Source: JBMZCV01 sp049613665 (lineage in GTDB: Bacteria > Bacteroidota > Bacteroidia > Chitinophagales > UBA2359). Taken from it: a DNA stretch of 34,770 bases. The stretch is from NCBI GenBank assembly GCA_049613665.1, contig JBMZCV010000035.1, positions 1-34,770 of the forward strand, written 5' to 3'. The translations under genes and the position numbers were made by a program. This document shows positions 1-7,432 of this stretch, one piece after another; the first letter of the stretch is position 1, and each line of letters starts with the position of its first letter. The notes under the pieces were generated by a model that had not been told where the DNA came from, did no database searches, and saw only the letters and a list, made by a program, of their open reading frames with translations.

Positions 1-12
1 CCTATTTTTATG

Positions 13-74
13 GCCTTTTGAACTGAAAAATAGTATGTTTCCCCTATCAAAAAAGCTTTCTTTTGTTAAACCGA
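13..74 (+). repeat. Short dispersed repeat, family 2, copy 1
   Basis: The 29 nt at 13-41 (starting GCCTTTTGAACTG, ending TAGTATGTTTC) are identical to 14033-14061. A related stretch is at 21387-21414. After a spacer of about 24 nt, copies 1 and 3 also share GTTAAAYCGAA (65-75 here), so the unit is about 60 bp. It lies downstream of gldB on the minus strand. The window edge cuts off any partner arm to the left, although CTATTTTTA at 3-11 resembles the inverted arm seen beside copy 2. Confidence 0.7.
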
Positions 75-92
75 ATATAGCTGCCTATTTTT

Positions 93-168
93 GGAAGCCA
101 ACACATTCGTTTTAAATATGTTAGTAACTCAAATAGGCTATATTAAAATTAATGCTTGGCACTTAAAA
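93..168 (+). repeat. Two-hairpin dispersed repeat, family 1, copy a
   Basis: One of seven related intergenic copies in the window. It has the family features in order: GGAAGCCAACAC, then ATGTTAG, then AAATAGGC.ATATTAAA, and the terminal ATGCTTGGCACTTAAAA. In this copy the terminal hairpin has one mismatched pair (ATGC against GCACT). It lies between repeat family 2 copy 1 and the 3' end of gldB. Confidence 0.75.
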
Positions 169-276
169 TAAGATTTTTCACACAATTTAGCAAACAATTA
201 GATTTTCAAAAAGTTTTTTTTGCACTAAAAAAATAGTAATGGTTTAGCTGTTGGCTTTTGACATAAAAAATAACAT

Positions 277-1278
277 TTAAGGCTTATATTTCGAGCCTTT
301 CAAAACCTGCTGGCCATTTTTGCTCATCAACTCATCAAAACTCATAGTTGGATTTTTTTGCATAAACTTTTTCACAATTTGCCAACCTACCCAACTTCCT
401 ACACGGCCTGGCGATTCGGCTGGCATTCCTGATGTATTGGGAGCTTCGGCAGTATATTTGCTAATTTCTCGCTGCTTATTTTCAAACAATAAATTTTGTT
501 CAATAAAAAATGACCAAATCATTTTTTCATTTTCTTCACACCAAGCCAAATCTTTTTCCGAATAGCCTATTTTAAAGTTATCGGCTGTTTTGGGCAATAC
601 CAAATCCAAAAAATACAGTAATTTTCCTTCTTGCACCATTTCATCTATCAAATTATTATTTTTTCTATCTTTATCATATAAACCATTAATATAAGTTTTC
701 ATTGCATTTGGCAAAATAAAAGAAGTTTCTAACCGCTCAATGATATAGCTAGGCAAGGAAATAGAACGATAAAATGGAAAGTTTTTGCCCAAATACATGT
801 CTAAGCTAATAGCAATAAGCGTACTATCAAGGCTGCTTGTAGCAGGGCCAAACTCCGAAATATGAGTTATAATTTTGGGTATTGTTCGATTAGGAAAGTA
901 GTATTTGTAGTAGCGAAAAGCATCTTCAAAATCACTTTCTAAAGGCGAAATATCTTTATATTTAATTAAACAACTATCTCTAAGTCCTTTAATATTAGGG
1001 TTTTGTGTAAAACCAAGCAATAATTGCTCTTGTGTGTAGATTGGATGTTTTCGCAATGAAAGTAGTTCGTTGAGATACAATAGATAAAAATCTGGATATA
1101 CTTTTTTTAGACTATCAAAATGAATGGCATAATGGCTAGAATCGGTCTGAAACAAAGCTTCATCAAAACGCTGAATGTCTATGGAAACTTCAATATTTGA
1201 AACGTCAGGTAGCTTATTGTTGTTGCAAGACAAAAAGGTCATGCTTATAAAAAACACAGATAACAATTTTGTGACCAT
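277..1278 (-). CDS. gldB: Gliding motility lipoprotein GldB
   Basis: GldB is a lipoprotein required for gliding motility in Flavobacterium johnsoniae and conserved in gliding, type IX-secreting Bacteroidota; its biochemical role is unknown. The start chosen at 1278 gives an N-terminus with a lipoprotein signal peptide (hydrophobic run, then FLSC with the lipid-acceptor Cys at residue 18). An upstream in-frame ATG at 1314 adds 12 residues before the signal and is less likely. The C-terminus holds the most family-like stretch, roughly GMPAESPGRVGSWVGWQIV, followed by a FMQKNPTMSFDELM-type end. About 333 residues, normal for the family. It is divergent from the outer-membrane protein gene at 1803, and no other gld genes are next to it. 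Recognised by overall sequence character, not by a search. Confidence 0.85.
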   Translation of the reverse strand: MVTKLLSVFFISMTFLSCNNNKLPDVSNIEVSIDIQRFDEALFQTDSSHYAIHFDSLKKVYPDFYLLYLNELLSLRKHPIYTQEQLLLGFTQNPNIKGLRDSCLIKYKDISPLESDFEDAFRYYKYYFPNRTIPKIITHISEFGPATSSLDSTLIAISLDMYLGKNFPFYRSISLPSYIIERLETSFILPNAMKTYINGLYDKDRKNNNLIDEMVQEGKLLYFLDLVLPKTADNFKIGYSEKDLAWCEENEKMIWSFFIEQNLLFENKQREISKYTAEAPNTSGMPAESPGRVGSWVGWQIVKKFMQKNPTMSFDELMSKNGQQVLKGSKYKP

Positions 1279-1646
1279 AATAGCATTTAAAGGTCTTAAA
1301 CACGAGTTTTGCATAGCTTTTTTTGTTTAAAAAATAGAAGAATAAATAGGTAAGTGCTAGTTTTTTTGTAACTGTTTAGATGTAGGCTTTTGAGATAAAA
1401 AATCAGACTATTTACTTTTAGGTAAAGCTGTTTTTGAGCGAAAAAGATTATTTTAGCCAAAGCAAAATATGTAAACATGCACTTATAACACCTTGTTTTT
1501 TGCTGTTATTAAAATGAAAAATGACTTTTTCTTTTTCCAGAAAAAACTTTTGTTCAAAATATTTAGGCAAAAGTATAAAAAAATATGATTTTTGCTGCAA
1601 AAATACTAGCTTGCAAACAATCTAACGAACTATTGCACATATGCAA

Positions 1647-1742
1647 TTAAGTGCCAAGCACTATCTTAATAAAGGACGCTTCGTTGCTAACGCATTGAAA
1701 AATCAAGGAGATGTCACATTATTTTTGTATAGGCACTTACGG
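1647..1742 (-). repeat. Two-hairpin dispersed repeat, family 1, copy b
   Basis: Reverse-orientation copy. It begins TTAAGTGCCAAGCACT (the terminal hairpin, perfect 5-bp stem, 3-nt loop) and continues through TTGCTAACGCATTGAAAA. The homology to copy c extends on to about 1742 (GAGATGTCACATTATTTTTG here against the complement of ACAGAAATAATGATACTTCTC in copy c), so the long form is about 95-110 bp. It lies immediately upstream of the outer-membrane protein gene. Confidence 0.8.
1695..1727 (+). promoter_or_regulatory. Candidate promoter inside repeat copy b
   Basis: TATTTTTG at 1720-1727 matches the Bacteroidota -7 consensus TAnnTTTG. A TTG at 1695-1697 lies 22 nt upstream, slightly longer than the usual 19-21. 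Both lie inside the family 1 repeat. Transcription would start near 1733 and read the outer-membrane protein gene. The match is short and the region is AT-rich, so it is a candidate only. Confidence 0.35.
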
Positions 1743-1802
1743 AACATTATATTATTTTTTGCACCAAAAAAATGTGATTGTCTAATGAATATATATAATT
1801 TT

Positions 1803-2585
1803 ATGCACAAAAAAATTACTTTTTTAAGCATTTTAGCGTTTTTGTTGTTCAACATAAATACAAATGCTCAAGACTTAGGTTTTAGTATGCTATCGGCAAA
1901 TAGTTTTGAAAAAAGCCTAGCCGATACTATCGTGATAGATATTGACACAAACAATGAGGAAATAAACGATAGCAGAGGTTTTACTTCCAGAATACGTTGG
2001 GGGCTTGCCTTGACACCTACTTTTAGTTCTTTTCGCTCCAAACATAATGACATCAACACCAGAGGATTAAAGTTAGCGGTAGGTTGGGGAATAATGGCTG
2101 ACATTCCACATGCTACACGAGAAAGATGGATATTATCGACAGGTTTATATTTTTCACGAAATGGAGGCAAATATGAGTATGACAGCAGTGATACTATTAG
2201 CATAAAAAATCGGGTGCGAATTCGACATCTCGAAATTCCGATAAGCTTAAAATTTCTTTTGAAAGAAAGAGGAGATTTTCAGCCATTTATCCAAGCAGGA
2301 CTTGTGCCAGCGTTCAGACGCTCTTCAAATTATACCAATTATGTGAACGACGACAAAGAGTTTGATTATGCTCGTGGGCGTTCTATCACACGCTTTGCCA
2401 ATTTTTCTGGACTTTTTGGTGCAGGCGTAGAATATCAGCTCGGAAAAAGAACTGCCTTTGGAGGTTTTTATTATATGAGAGGCTTGAAAAGTGTGATTAA
2501 TGATAGTGATTTGAAAGATACTTTTGGAAAAAAACAAAGAATCTCTGTTTCGAGCATTCGTTTTCGTGTAGGAATTTTCTTTTAA
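1803..2585 (+). CDS. PorT-like outer-membrane beta-barrel protein
   Basis: Probably an outer-membrane barrel of the PorT/OmpA-like beta-barrel type; no ligand or reaction can be inferred. The ATG at 1803 gives a good Sec signal peptide (MHKK, hydrophobic run, NTNAQ as the likely cleavage region), about 260 residues in all. An ATG at 1785 adds six residues and is possible. The longer open frame back to 1641 runs into repeat copy b and is not believed. The mature protein shows alternating amphipathic strands (for example RWGLALTPTFSSF, RWILSTGLYFSRNGGKY, FQPFIQAGLVPAF, RTAFGGFYYMRGL) and ends in an aromatic strand, RFRVGIFF, typical of barrels inserted by BamA. It stands alone between gldB and tRNA-Phe. 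Confidence 0.7.
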   Translation: MHKKITFLSILAFLLFNINTNAQDLGFSMLSANSFEKSLADTIVIDIDTNNEEINDSRGFTSRIRWGLALTPTFSSFRSKHNDINTRGLKLAVGWGIMADIPHATRERWILSTGLYFSRNGGKYEYDSSDTISIKNRVRIRHLEIPISLKFLLKERGDFQPFIQAGLVPAFRRSSNYTNYVNDDKEFDYARGRSITRFANFSGLFGAGVEYQLGKRTAFGGFYYMRGLKSVINDSDLKDTFGKKQRISVSSIRFRVGIFF

Positions 2586-2679
2586 TTGCCAAAAATGGAA
2601 CTTTCTAAGCCGTAAAACAGTTTAAAAAGAGAAAGTTGCAAGAAAAAGTGAATTAAAAATGTTTTTTTATGCAAAAAAG

Positions 2680-2710
2680 TTGCAGAACAATAAAAAACGT
2701 ATTATCTTTG
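2680..2710 (+). promoter_or_regulatory. tRNA-Phe promoter (Bacteroidota type)
   Basis: TTG at 2680-2682 (in AAAAGTTGCAG), 20 nt of spacer, then TATCTTTG at 2703-2710. This is a full match to the Bacteroidota -33/-7 arrangement. Predicted transcription start is about 2716, roughly 30 nt before the tRNA. Confidence 0.75.
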
Positions 2711-2745
2711 CATCGCTTTCTTAATATAGCAACTTTATAAAAGTC

Positions 2746-2818
2746 GGTGCGGTAGCTCAGTTGGTAGAGCAATGGACTGAAAATCCATGTGTCGGCGGTT
2801 CAAGCCCGCCCCACACCA
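2746..2818 (+). tRNA. tRNA-Phe (anticodon GAA)
   Basis: A full cloverleaf can be folded. Acceptor GGTGCGG pairs with CCACACC, then T8-A9, D-stem GCTC/GAGC, anticodon stem ATGGA/TCCAT with loop CTGAAAA (anticodon GAA at 2779-2781), five-base variable loop, T-stem GGCGG/CCGCC with loop TTCAAGC. The discriminator base is A at 2818. CCA is not fully encoded (CA follows), as is common in Bacteroidota. The fifth acceptor pair is C-A, a mismatch in an otherwise perfect fold. Confidence 0.95.
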
Positions 2819-2830
2819 CACTTTTTTAGA

Positions 2831-2873
2831 AAAAAAAGTCTTATAATTCCTTGTGAGTTATAAGGCTTTTTTT
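2831..2873 (+). terminator. Terminator after tRNA-Phe
   Basis: AAAAAAAGTCTTATAA (2831-2846) pairs with TTATAAGGCTTTTTTT (2858-2873), 16 positions with a single G-T pair and an 11-nt loop, ending in a run of T. It is 12 nt after the tRNA. The A-rich left arm would let it work in both directions. Confidence 0.8.
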
Positions 2874-2953
2874 CGTTTTAGTCGCTCCTACAAAATACTC
2901 AAGGTTTATTTGGCATTTCATTCATAAACTTTCGAGGCTTAAAAATCAAAACA

Positions 2954-3703
2954 ATGAATCCAATCAAAGCCATCATTATCGACGATGAAGAAGGCAGCCG
3001 CCTCACTTTACAAAACCTTTTGAAAGAATATTGTTCGGAAATAGAAATTTTAGCATTGGCAGATAGTGCTGCTGCTGGTCGAAAAGTTATACAAAAACAC
3101 AAGCCAGAACTCGTTTTTTTAGATGTGAGAATGCCAGCCGCCGATGAGGGATTTCAATTGCTAGAAAGTTTTGATGAAATTAATTTTGCGGTTATTTTTA
3201 CGACTTCTTTCGATGAATATGCCATTCGAGCCATCAAATTTTCGGCTTTAGATTATTTGCTCAAACCGATAAATATTTTGGAATTGCAACGAGCCGTGAG
3301 CCGTTATAGCAAAAGAAGAGGCGGCAACGATGCACAAGCCATTCAGAATTTGACGCAAAAAGAGCAGGATTTTGCAAAAATAGGTTTGCCGAGTTTAGAA
3401 GGTTTGACTTTTGTGCCAATTGCCGATATTATTCGCTGCGAAGCCGATGGCAATTGTACGGTTTTTCATTTGCAAGGGAAAAAGAAACTTTTAGTCACAA
3501 AAACGCTAAAATACTATAACGAGTTGTTGGCTTCACACCATTTTCATCGCATACATGGCAGTCATCTCGTGAATTTGAAGCATATCAAAAAATATTTGCG
3601 AGAAGGTACGGTAGAATTGAGCGAAAATCATGCTGTTTTTGTGTCGGCACGCAAAAAGAAAGGGTTTTTGGAGCGTTTGCAAAAGCTGAATTTTAGGCTA
3701 TAA
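2954..3703 (+). CDS. LytTR-family two-component response regulator
   Basis: A cytoplasmic response regulator that should be phosphorylated by a histidine kinase of the LytS/His_kinase type and then bind DNA as a dimer. The receiver domain spans residues 1-120 with the expected acidic pair D10-D11, phospho-acceptor D57 (VFLDVRMP), T84 and K104 (LLKPI). The LytTR DNA-binding domain runs from about residue 145 to the end, with FVPIADIIRCEADGNCTVF and FHRIHGSHLVNLKHIKKY as typical segments. At 249 aa it has the normal family length. No kinase lies beside it, so its partner must be encoded elsewhere; such orphans are frequent in Bacteroidota. A MITE lies 7 nt after the stop codon. Confidence 0.9.
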   Translation: MNPIKAIIIDDEEGSRLTLQNLLKEYCSEIEILALADSAAAGRKVIQKHKPELVFLDVRMPAADEGFQLLESFDEINFAVIFTTSFDEYAIRAIKFSALDYLLKPINILELQRAVSRYSKRRGGNDAQAIQNLTQKEQDFAKIGLPSLEGLTFVPIADIIRCEADGNCTVFHLQGKKKLLVTKTLKYYNELLASHHFHRIHGSHLVNLKHIKKYLREGTVELSENHAVFVSARKKKGFLERLQKLNFRL

Positions 3704-3710
3704 ACACTTA

Positions 3711-3871
3711 GAGGCTGTTTAAATTCTATTCTTTGGCTTAAAAAAAGCATCTTTTCCGCTCAAATTTTCCCTTTTTTTCGAGCCGTAGCGGTGCTATGCC
3801 ACTCAAAAAAGTATCAATTTGAACAAAAAATCTAGCTTTTTCAGCATCAAAAACAAAATTTAAACAGCCTC
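3711..3871. mobile_element. MITE-like element with terminal inverted repeats
   Basis: The ends are GAGGCTGTTTAAATT (3711-3725) and its exact complement AATTTAAACAGCCTC (3857-3871), a 15-bp perfect terminal inverted repeat. Similarity continues imperfectly inward. TTA flanks both sides (3708-3710 and 3872-3874) as a 3-bp target duplication. The 161-bp element encodes nothing. Its centre (CGTAGCGGTGCTATGCC) can form an imperfect hairpin. End sequences of the GAGGCTGTTTAAA type occur in IS5/IS4-like transposases, so a related autonomous IS elsewhere could mobilise it (inference). Confidence 0.8.
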
Positions 3872-4743
3872 TTATTTTTTTCTCGCAACAATAGCCACAA
3901 TACCAAAGGAATACCGCCATGTGGCAAGCGATAGGCCATTTCGAACCATGCTTGATTTATGCCATCTGATAGCATAAAAGTTTGCAAGTTGGCAACTACA
4001 CGAGCCAAAGCAGTAGCAGTTCCCCAGAAAATAGCGTATAACAAAAAAGGAGATTTTAGATAAGGCAGAAAAATAGCGATGGCAATGGCAAAGTCGGCAT
4101 AGGCTGCAAAGATGAGTAGTTGGCGAGCAGAGATTTCGCTGATGCCAAAAAAATTAACTATCATCTGCTGAAAGTTGGCTGGCACAGCATAGTAGCCCAT
4201 CGCATACAAGCCATGCCCAATGAAAGTGAGTGCGATAATGATTTTTAGAAAAAGGCGATAGGAAACCGTATTTTTGCCATGAAAAACAGCATAATACAAA
4301 GCCAAAGGTGTTCCGATTTGCAAAGCGTATTCTATGAGTTGGCCAATTTGATAAAATTTTTCTTTGTAGTATAACAAAGCCAAAAATAGCAACATTACGC
4401 TCCCTAGTTTCAAGGCATTTCCCTGCCAAGGCTTGTGGTTTTGTGCCAAAATGCTCACGACAGCGAAAAAAAGATATAGCACACCAATCGCTACAATAAA
4501 ATTTTGTATATATATATCACTCTGACTCACATAGGTTTGCCACGAAATATTGAGCATGTTTTCGACAATATCGTGCAATAGGTTTTCGTCCCACAAAAGC
4601 GTGCGGTAAGGTGCGTCCCAACGCAAGTGCTGCCATGCTCTGCCTACAAATAGCGATACGCACAGGCATTTTAGCAATACGATAATGTAGTGCGGAATGG
4701 ATTTGTTTGCTTGAAGTTGTTTTTTGTTTTTTTTCTGACTCAA
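3847..4743 (-). CDS. Multi-pass membrane protein, 3' end replaced by a MITE
   Basis: Integral membrane protein of unknown function with about eight to nine hydrophobic segments, some reminiscent of DoxX-like proteins (HGLYAMGYYAVPANF near residue 180). No catalytic motif was recognised. Two oddities concern its ends. The only start near the N-terminus is a TTG at 4743; the first ATG is 62 codons further in, inside conserved-looking sequence. At the other end the last seven codons (RLFKFCF) and the stop lie inside the MITE at 3711-3871, so the original C-terminus has been exchanged. It begins 17 nt after the stop of the Toprim-like gene on the same strand and could be co-transcribed with it. 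Whether it is still functional is not clear. Confidence 0.65.
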   Translation of the reverse strand: MSQKKNKKQLQANKSIPHYIIVLLKCLCVSLFVGRAWQHLRWDAPYRTLLWDENLLHDIVENMLNISWQTYVSQSDIYIQNFIVAIGVLYLFFAVVSILAQNHKPWQGNALKLGSVMLLFLALLYYKEKFYQIGQLIEYALQIGTPLALYYAVFHGKNTVSYRLFLKIIIALTFIGHGLYAMGYYAVPANFQQMIVNFFGISEISARQLLIFAAYADFAIAIAIFLPYLKSPFLLYAIFWGTATALARVVANLQTFMLSDGINQAWFEMAYRLPHGGIPLVLWLLLREKNKRLFKFCF

Positions 4744-4760
4744 AAGGTTTTTTGTGAAAG

Positions 4761-5438
4761 TTAGTGCAAAAAATTGAGTTCTCTAAATACTTTTCTGACG
4801 TTTTCTTTGAAAGTTTGGTAAGATGAAAGTGGTTCTAGTTTTTCTAAAGCAAGATTTGTTCCTATGATTTGATATAAATCTGAAATATCTAAATTTCTTC
4901 GAGATTTTCTTTTCCTTTTAGTTTGATGTTCCTTTGCTTTGCGAATCGCATTTTTAATTTTTTCTTTAGGATTAGTTATATTTTCAGGCTTTGCATCAAT
5001 TCCTAGTTCTTTATATGTTTTTTTAGTATGTAGATAGTTTTTCAATAATTCTTTATCTGCTAACATCCATGATTCTGTTTCTTGAATAGGAACGATAGGA
5101 AGCAAGATATGACAATATTTAACTTTGTTTTTTTTCTTCAACTCAACTAACGCAGGATTGATTTTATTTTCAAATGCGGCAAAATCACTTTTATTATCAG
5201 CATCAATATGTACGCAAAGTACCATAAGTCCTTGCTTTTGCGTCTCTTTTGCTGCTTCTAAAATAGCTGCTTTAGAAACTGTACCTTTTGCATTACTTAT
5301 TTCTTCAATTTCATAAATATCAATTTGTTTTTTACATTCATATCTTATTTGTTTAAATGTTCTTTCGACAATGCTTTTGAAAAAACGCATGTCCGTATCA
5401 CCTTCTGTAAGTAATCCAATTGATATTCCTCTAGTCAT
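4761..5438 (-). CDS. Toprim-like protein (DUF4276-like), putative defence effector
   Basis: A 225-aa protein with the layout of a Toprim fold: an acidic TEGDTD motif at residues 11-16, VHIDAD at 76-81 (D79, D81), and a conserved-looking PIQETESWMLAD at 117-128. These would bind divalent metal ions as in OLD-family nucleases. The C-terminal third is basic and helical (KRKRKSRRN). The gene overlaps the upstream ATPase gene by 8 bp, implying translational coupling and joint function. ATPase plus Toprim pairs of this type are known in OLD/Gabija- and PARIS-like anti-phage systems; in PARIS the small partner AriB is the effector. Assignment to DUF4276 is from memory of the family's appearance. Nuclease activity is inferred. 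Confidence 0.7.
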   Translation of the reverse strand: MTRGISIGLLTEGDTDMRFFKSIVERTFKQIRYECKKQIDIYEIEEISNAKGTVSKAAILEAAKETQKQGLMVLCVHIDADNKSDFAAFENKINPALVELKKKNKVKYCHILLPIVPIQETESWMLADKELLKNYLHTKKTYKELGIDAKPENITNPKEKIKNAIRKAKEHQTKRKRKSRRNLDISDLYQIIGTNLALEKLEPLSSYQTFKENVRKVFRELNFLH

Positions 5439-6885
5439 AAATTAATTTCGTTTTAATAGTATTACAGTTCCCTGTTTCTAAATATTTTAATACTTTAGAC
5501 AATGCTCTATTTTTCATTTTCACTTGATTATCTTTATCAAGCTTGCTAAAAAGTCTGTCTAATTTATTGTCTGAAATTAAATTAATCATTTTGGTAATGT
5601 TAATTTCTTGCCTTCTTGAATTATCATCAATTTTTATATTTCGATTTGCAATAGCAGAAAGCCAAATACTTACTTCACTATTATGCAAATATAATTCTAA
5701 AACTTCTTTAACCAATAATGTTGAGTGTGTGTTTACAATAATTTGACGCAAAGGCATTTCCTCATCTGAAAAATCAATACTTAAATCTTTCAAAAGTTTT
5801 GCCATATCTTTTATGCGAAAAGGGTGAATACCATTTTCTGGTTCTTCAAAGCAAAGCAAACCTGTTTGTGTATCGTCATATTCCAAAATGCACAAAGCCA
5901 AAAAACGCAAAGTGCCTTCTGAAAGTACTGTTGAGGGATATTCCTTATTTGCAGTATCCGTAAGTTTTATGAAATAACGATTTTTTGCTAAATCATCAAT
6001 TACTTCTACTTTTTTGAAGTTTGGCAAAAAGCTATTTAGTTTTCTGGAAATATCAAATAAACTATATTCGTCTTCTTTTTGAATACGATATAAAGTAGCC
6101 GCTAAGTTTTTGCCACTTGAAGAGACAGCATATGCTCCACTTTCTTTATCAGTAGGTTCTCGTAAATCTATAGGATTAAATTGTAAAAATTTCCAACTTT
6201 TTATTTCTTCTTTTGCAGCTAAAACATGAGGAAAATCTACGGTATCAAAACTACTTAAAACAGTTCTAGTGGCGTTATTTAACGGAAAGCGTCTTTTATT
6301 TCCTGTTGTTCCGTCTTGAGGTACTAAAACTATAGGCAAATCATTTTCTTCTTCTGTTTTAATATACGGCATGCCTCTTTTCCCTGTTTTTACTTTTGGC
6401 CGCCAAAACTCTAAATGTTTTTTAGATATATTTTTTATCCATTTATCATCTTTATGATTAATTTTTACTAGTTCTTCATAGATTACTTTTACATCTTCCA
6501 TTCCTATCTCATTGGTATATCGTTCCAATTTCAATTCATAGCGTAGTCTTGTATATTTCAAATTTGCTTTACTTCCCCAAGCATCTGTTACTATTCTATT
6601 AACCAACATTTCTACTTTAAAATACAATTCATTAGCATATTCATTGTTTCCATATTTTGTAAATTGTTCTAGAAATTCGCCTCTTTGTTGTGCAGTATCA
6701 CCTTGTTGTTTTGAAAATGCCTTCTTTATGTGGTCATTTTCTGTTAAACGAACTAACAGCATCAAAGCATCAAACAAATTACTTTTCCCAGAAGCATTTG
6801 CACCAGCTACTACTGTAAAAGGCGTAAATTCCATTTCAAACTCATGAAAAGATTTGAAGCCGTTTATATAAATATAGGTTATCAT
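5431..6885 (-). CDS. SMC/ABC-like AAA ATPase (AAA_15/AAA_21 type), putative defence sensor
   Basis: ATPase of the RecF/SMC-like ABC class, 484 aa. Visible motifs: Walker A GANASGKSN at 28-36, ABC signature LSEGT at 321-325, Walker B with tandem acidic residues LLCFEEPENGIHP at 343-355, and an H-loop NTHS at 385-388. The insert between Walker A and signature (about 50-300) is lysine-rich and partly helical, as in AriA and OLD proteins where it forms a short coiled-coil. The start is 12 nt after the HTH gene, and the end overlaps the Toprim gene. The pairing suggests that the ATPase holds and releases, or activates, the Toprim partner on sensing infection (inference from PARIS-like systems). 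Confidence 0.8.
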   Translation of the reverse strand: MITYIYINGFKSFHEFEMEFTPFTVVAGANASGKSNLFDALMLLVRLTENDHIKKAFSKQQGDTAQQRGEFLEQFTKYGNNEYANELYFKVEMLVNRIVTDAWGSKANLKYTRLRYELKLERYTNEIGMEDVKVIYEELVKINHKDDKWIKNISKKHLEFWRPKVKTGKRGMPYIKTEEENDLPIVLVPQDGTTGNKRRFPLNNATRTVLSSFDTVDFPHVLAAKEEIKSWKFLQFNPIDLREPTDKESGAYAVSSSGKNLAATLYRIQKEDEYSLFDISRKLNSFLPNFKKVEVIDDLAKNRYFIKLTDTANKEYPSTVLSEGTLRFLALCILEYDDTQTGLLCFEEPENGIHPFRIKDMAKLLKDLSIDFSDEEMPLRQIIVNTHSTLLVKEVLELYLHNSEVSIWLSAIANRNIKIDDNSRRQEINITKMINLISDNKLDRLFSKLDKDNQVKMKNRALSKVLKYLETGNCNTIKTKLIYD

Positions 6886-6897
6886 AAATTTTATTTT

Positions 6898-7431
6898 TTA
6901 AGAAGCTATCAAATAATTCTTAACTTTCGCTTCTTCTTGTTTTCGAGTTGCTATATCTTTTGAGAGAATAAAAGTCTGTTTTTTTACCATCAATTGCCAC
7001 CACAATTCCGCTTTGATAAGATTGCCTGAATGTTTATCTAAACGATAAGTGAGTTCGATATTCGGCTCTTCCTTATCATTCAGTATTCGGCTCAATTTTG
7101 TATAATGAAGAGCCAAATCTTCTGCTATTTCTCTGCGGTTTTTCTTCAAAACTCTCATATATTCCAGCAGATATTTCCCCAATGTTTTATCAAACGAAAA
7201 TGTATTTCTTTTTACATAATGTTCTATATCAAACCGCAATCTCATCATATCAGATAAGATTCTATCGTTTTCCGTCATTTCACGAAGTTTACGAAAACGA
7301 ATAGTCTGCATTTCTTCCGCCAAATTTTCGGACTCTTGCTTTGTTAAATCGGCAGGAATCAACATTGAGTCTACAATCTCTTCGTCGGTATATTCTTTTT
7401 TTAGCTGCTGATATATTTTTTCGTTTTTCAT
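6898..7431 (-). CDS. HTH protein, HigA-like antitoxin or regulator
   Basis: A 177-aa protein with an extended helical N-terminus (residues 1-80) and a helix-turn-helix domain at about 86-148. The latter (IAEDLALHYTKLSRILNDK, then PNIELTYRLDKHSGNLIKAELWW) resembles XRE/HigA proteins where the last part reads ALRL..ALG...FWL. It starts 1 nt after the stop of the GNAT-like gene, in the toxin-first order typical of HigBA modules. It is a probable antitoxin for the GNAT protein and autoregulator of the operon. A TATAGCTATA palindrome at 7956-7965 could be its operator. Alternatively it is only a transcriptional regulator of the ATPase-Toprim pair. Confidence 0.65.
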   Translation of the reverse strand: MKNEKIYQQLKKEYTDEEIVDSMLIPADLTKQESENLAEEMQTIRFRKLREMTENDRILSDMMRLRFDIEHYVKRNTFSFDKTLGKYLLEYMRVLKKNRREIAEDLALHYTKLSRILNDKEEPNIELTYRLDKHSGNLIKAELWWQLMVKKQTFILSKDIATRKQEEAKVKNYLIAS

Positions 7432-7432
7432 T

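Larger units (their letters stand above)
1279..1802. other. Divergent intergenic region between gldB and the barrel gene
   Basis: About 520 bp without a convincing gene. It holds family 1 copy b (1647-1742) and a candidate promoter for the rightward gene. At 1383-1412 a stretch beginning AGGCTTTTGAGATAAAAAAT loosely resembles the family 2 repeat, too weakly to call. The rest is A/T-rich with nothing further recognisable. Confidence 0.5.

Noticed and set aside
241..276. GGCTTTTGACATAAAAAATAA as a further copy of repeat family 2
   Set aside because: Similarity is limited to AT-rich positions and the diagnostic AGTATGTTT is missing.
1641..1802. N-terminal extension of the barrel gene back to 1641
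   Set aside because: This part is repeat copy b read as protein. The signal peptide begins only at 1803, and copies of the same repeat elsewhere are non-coding.
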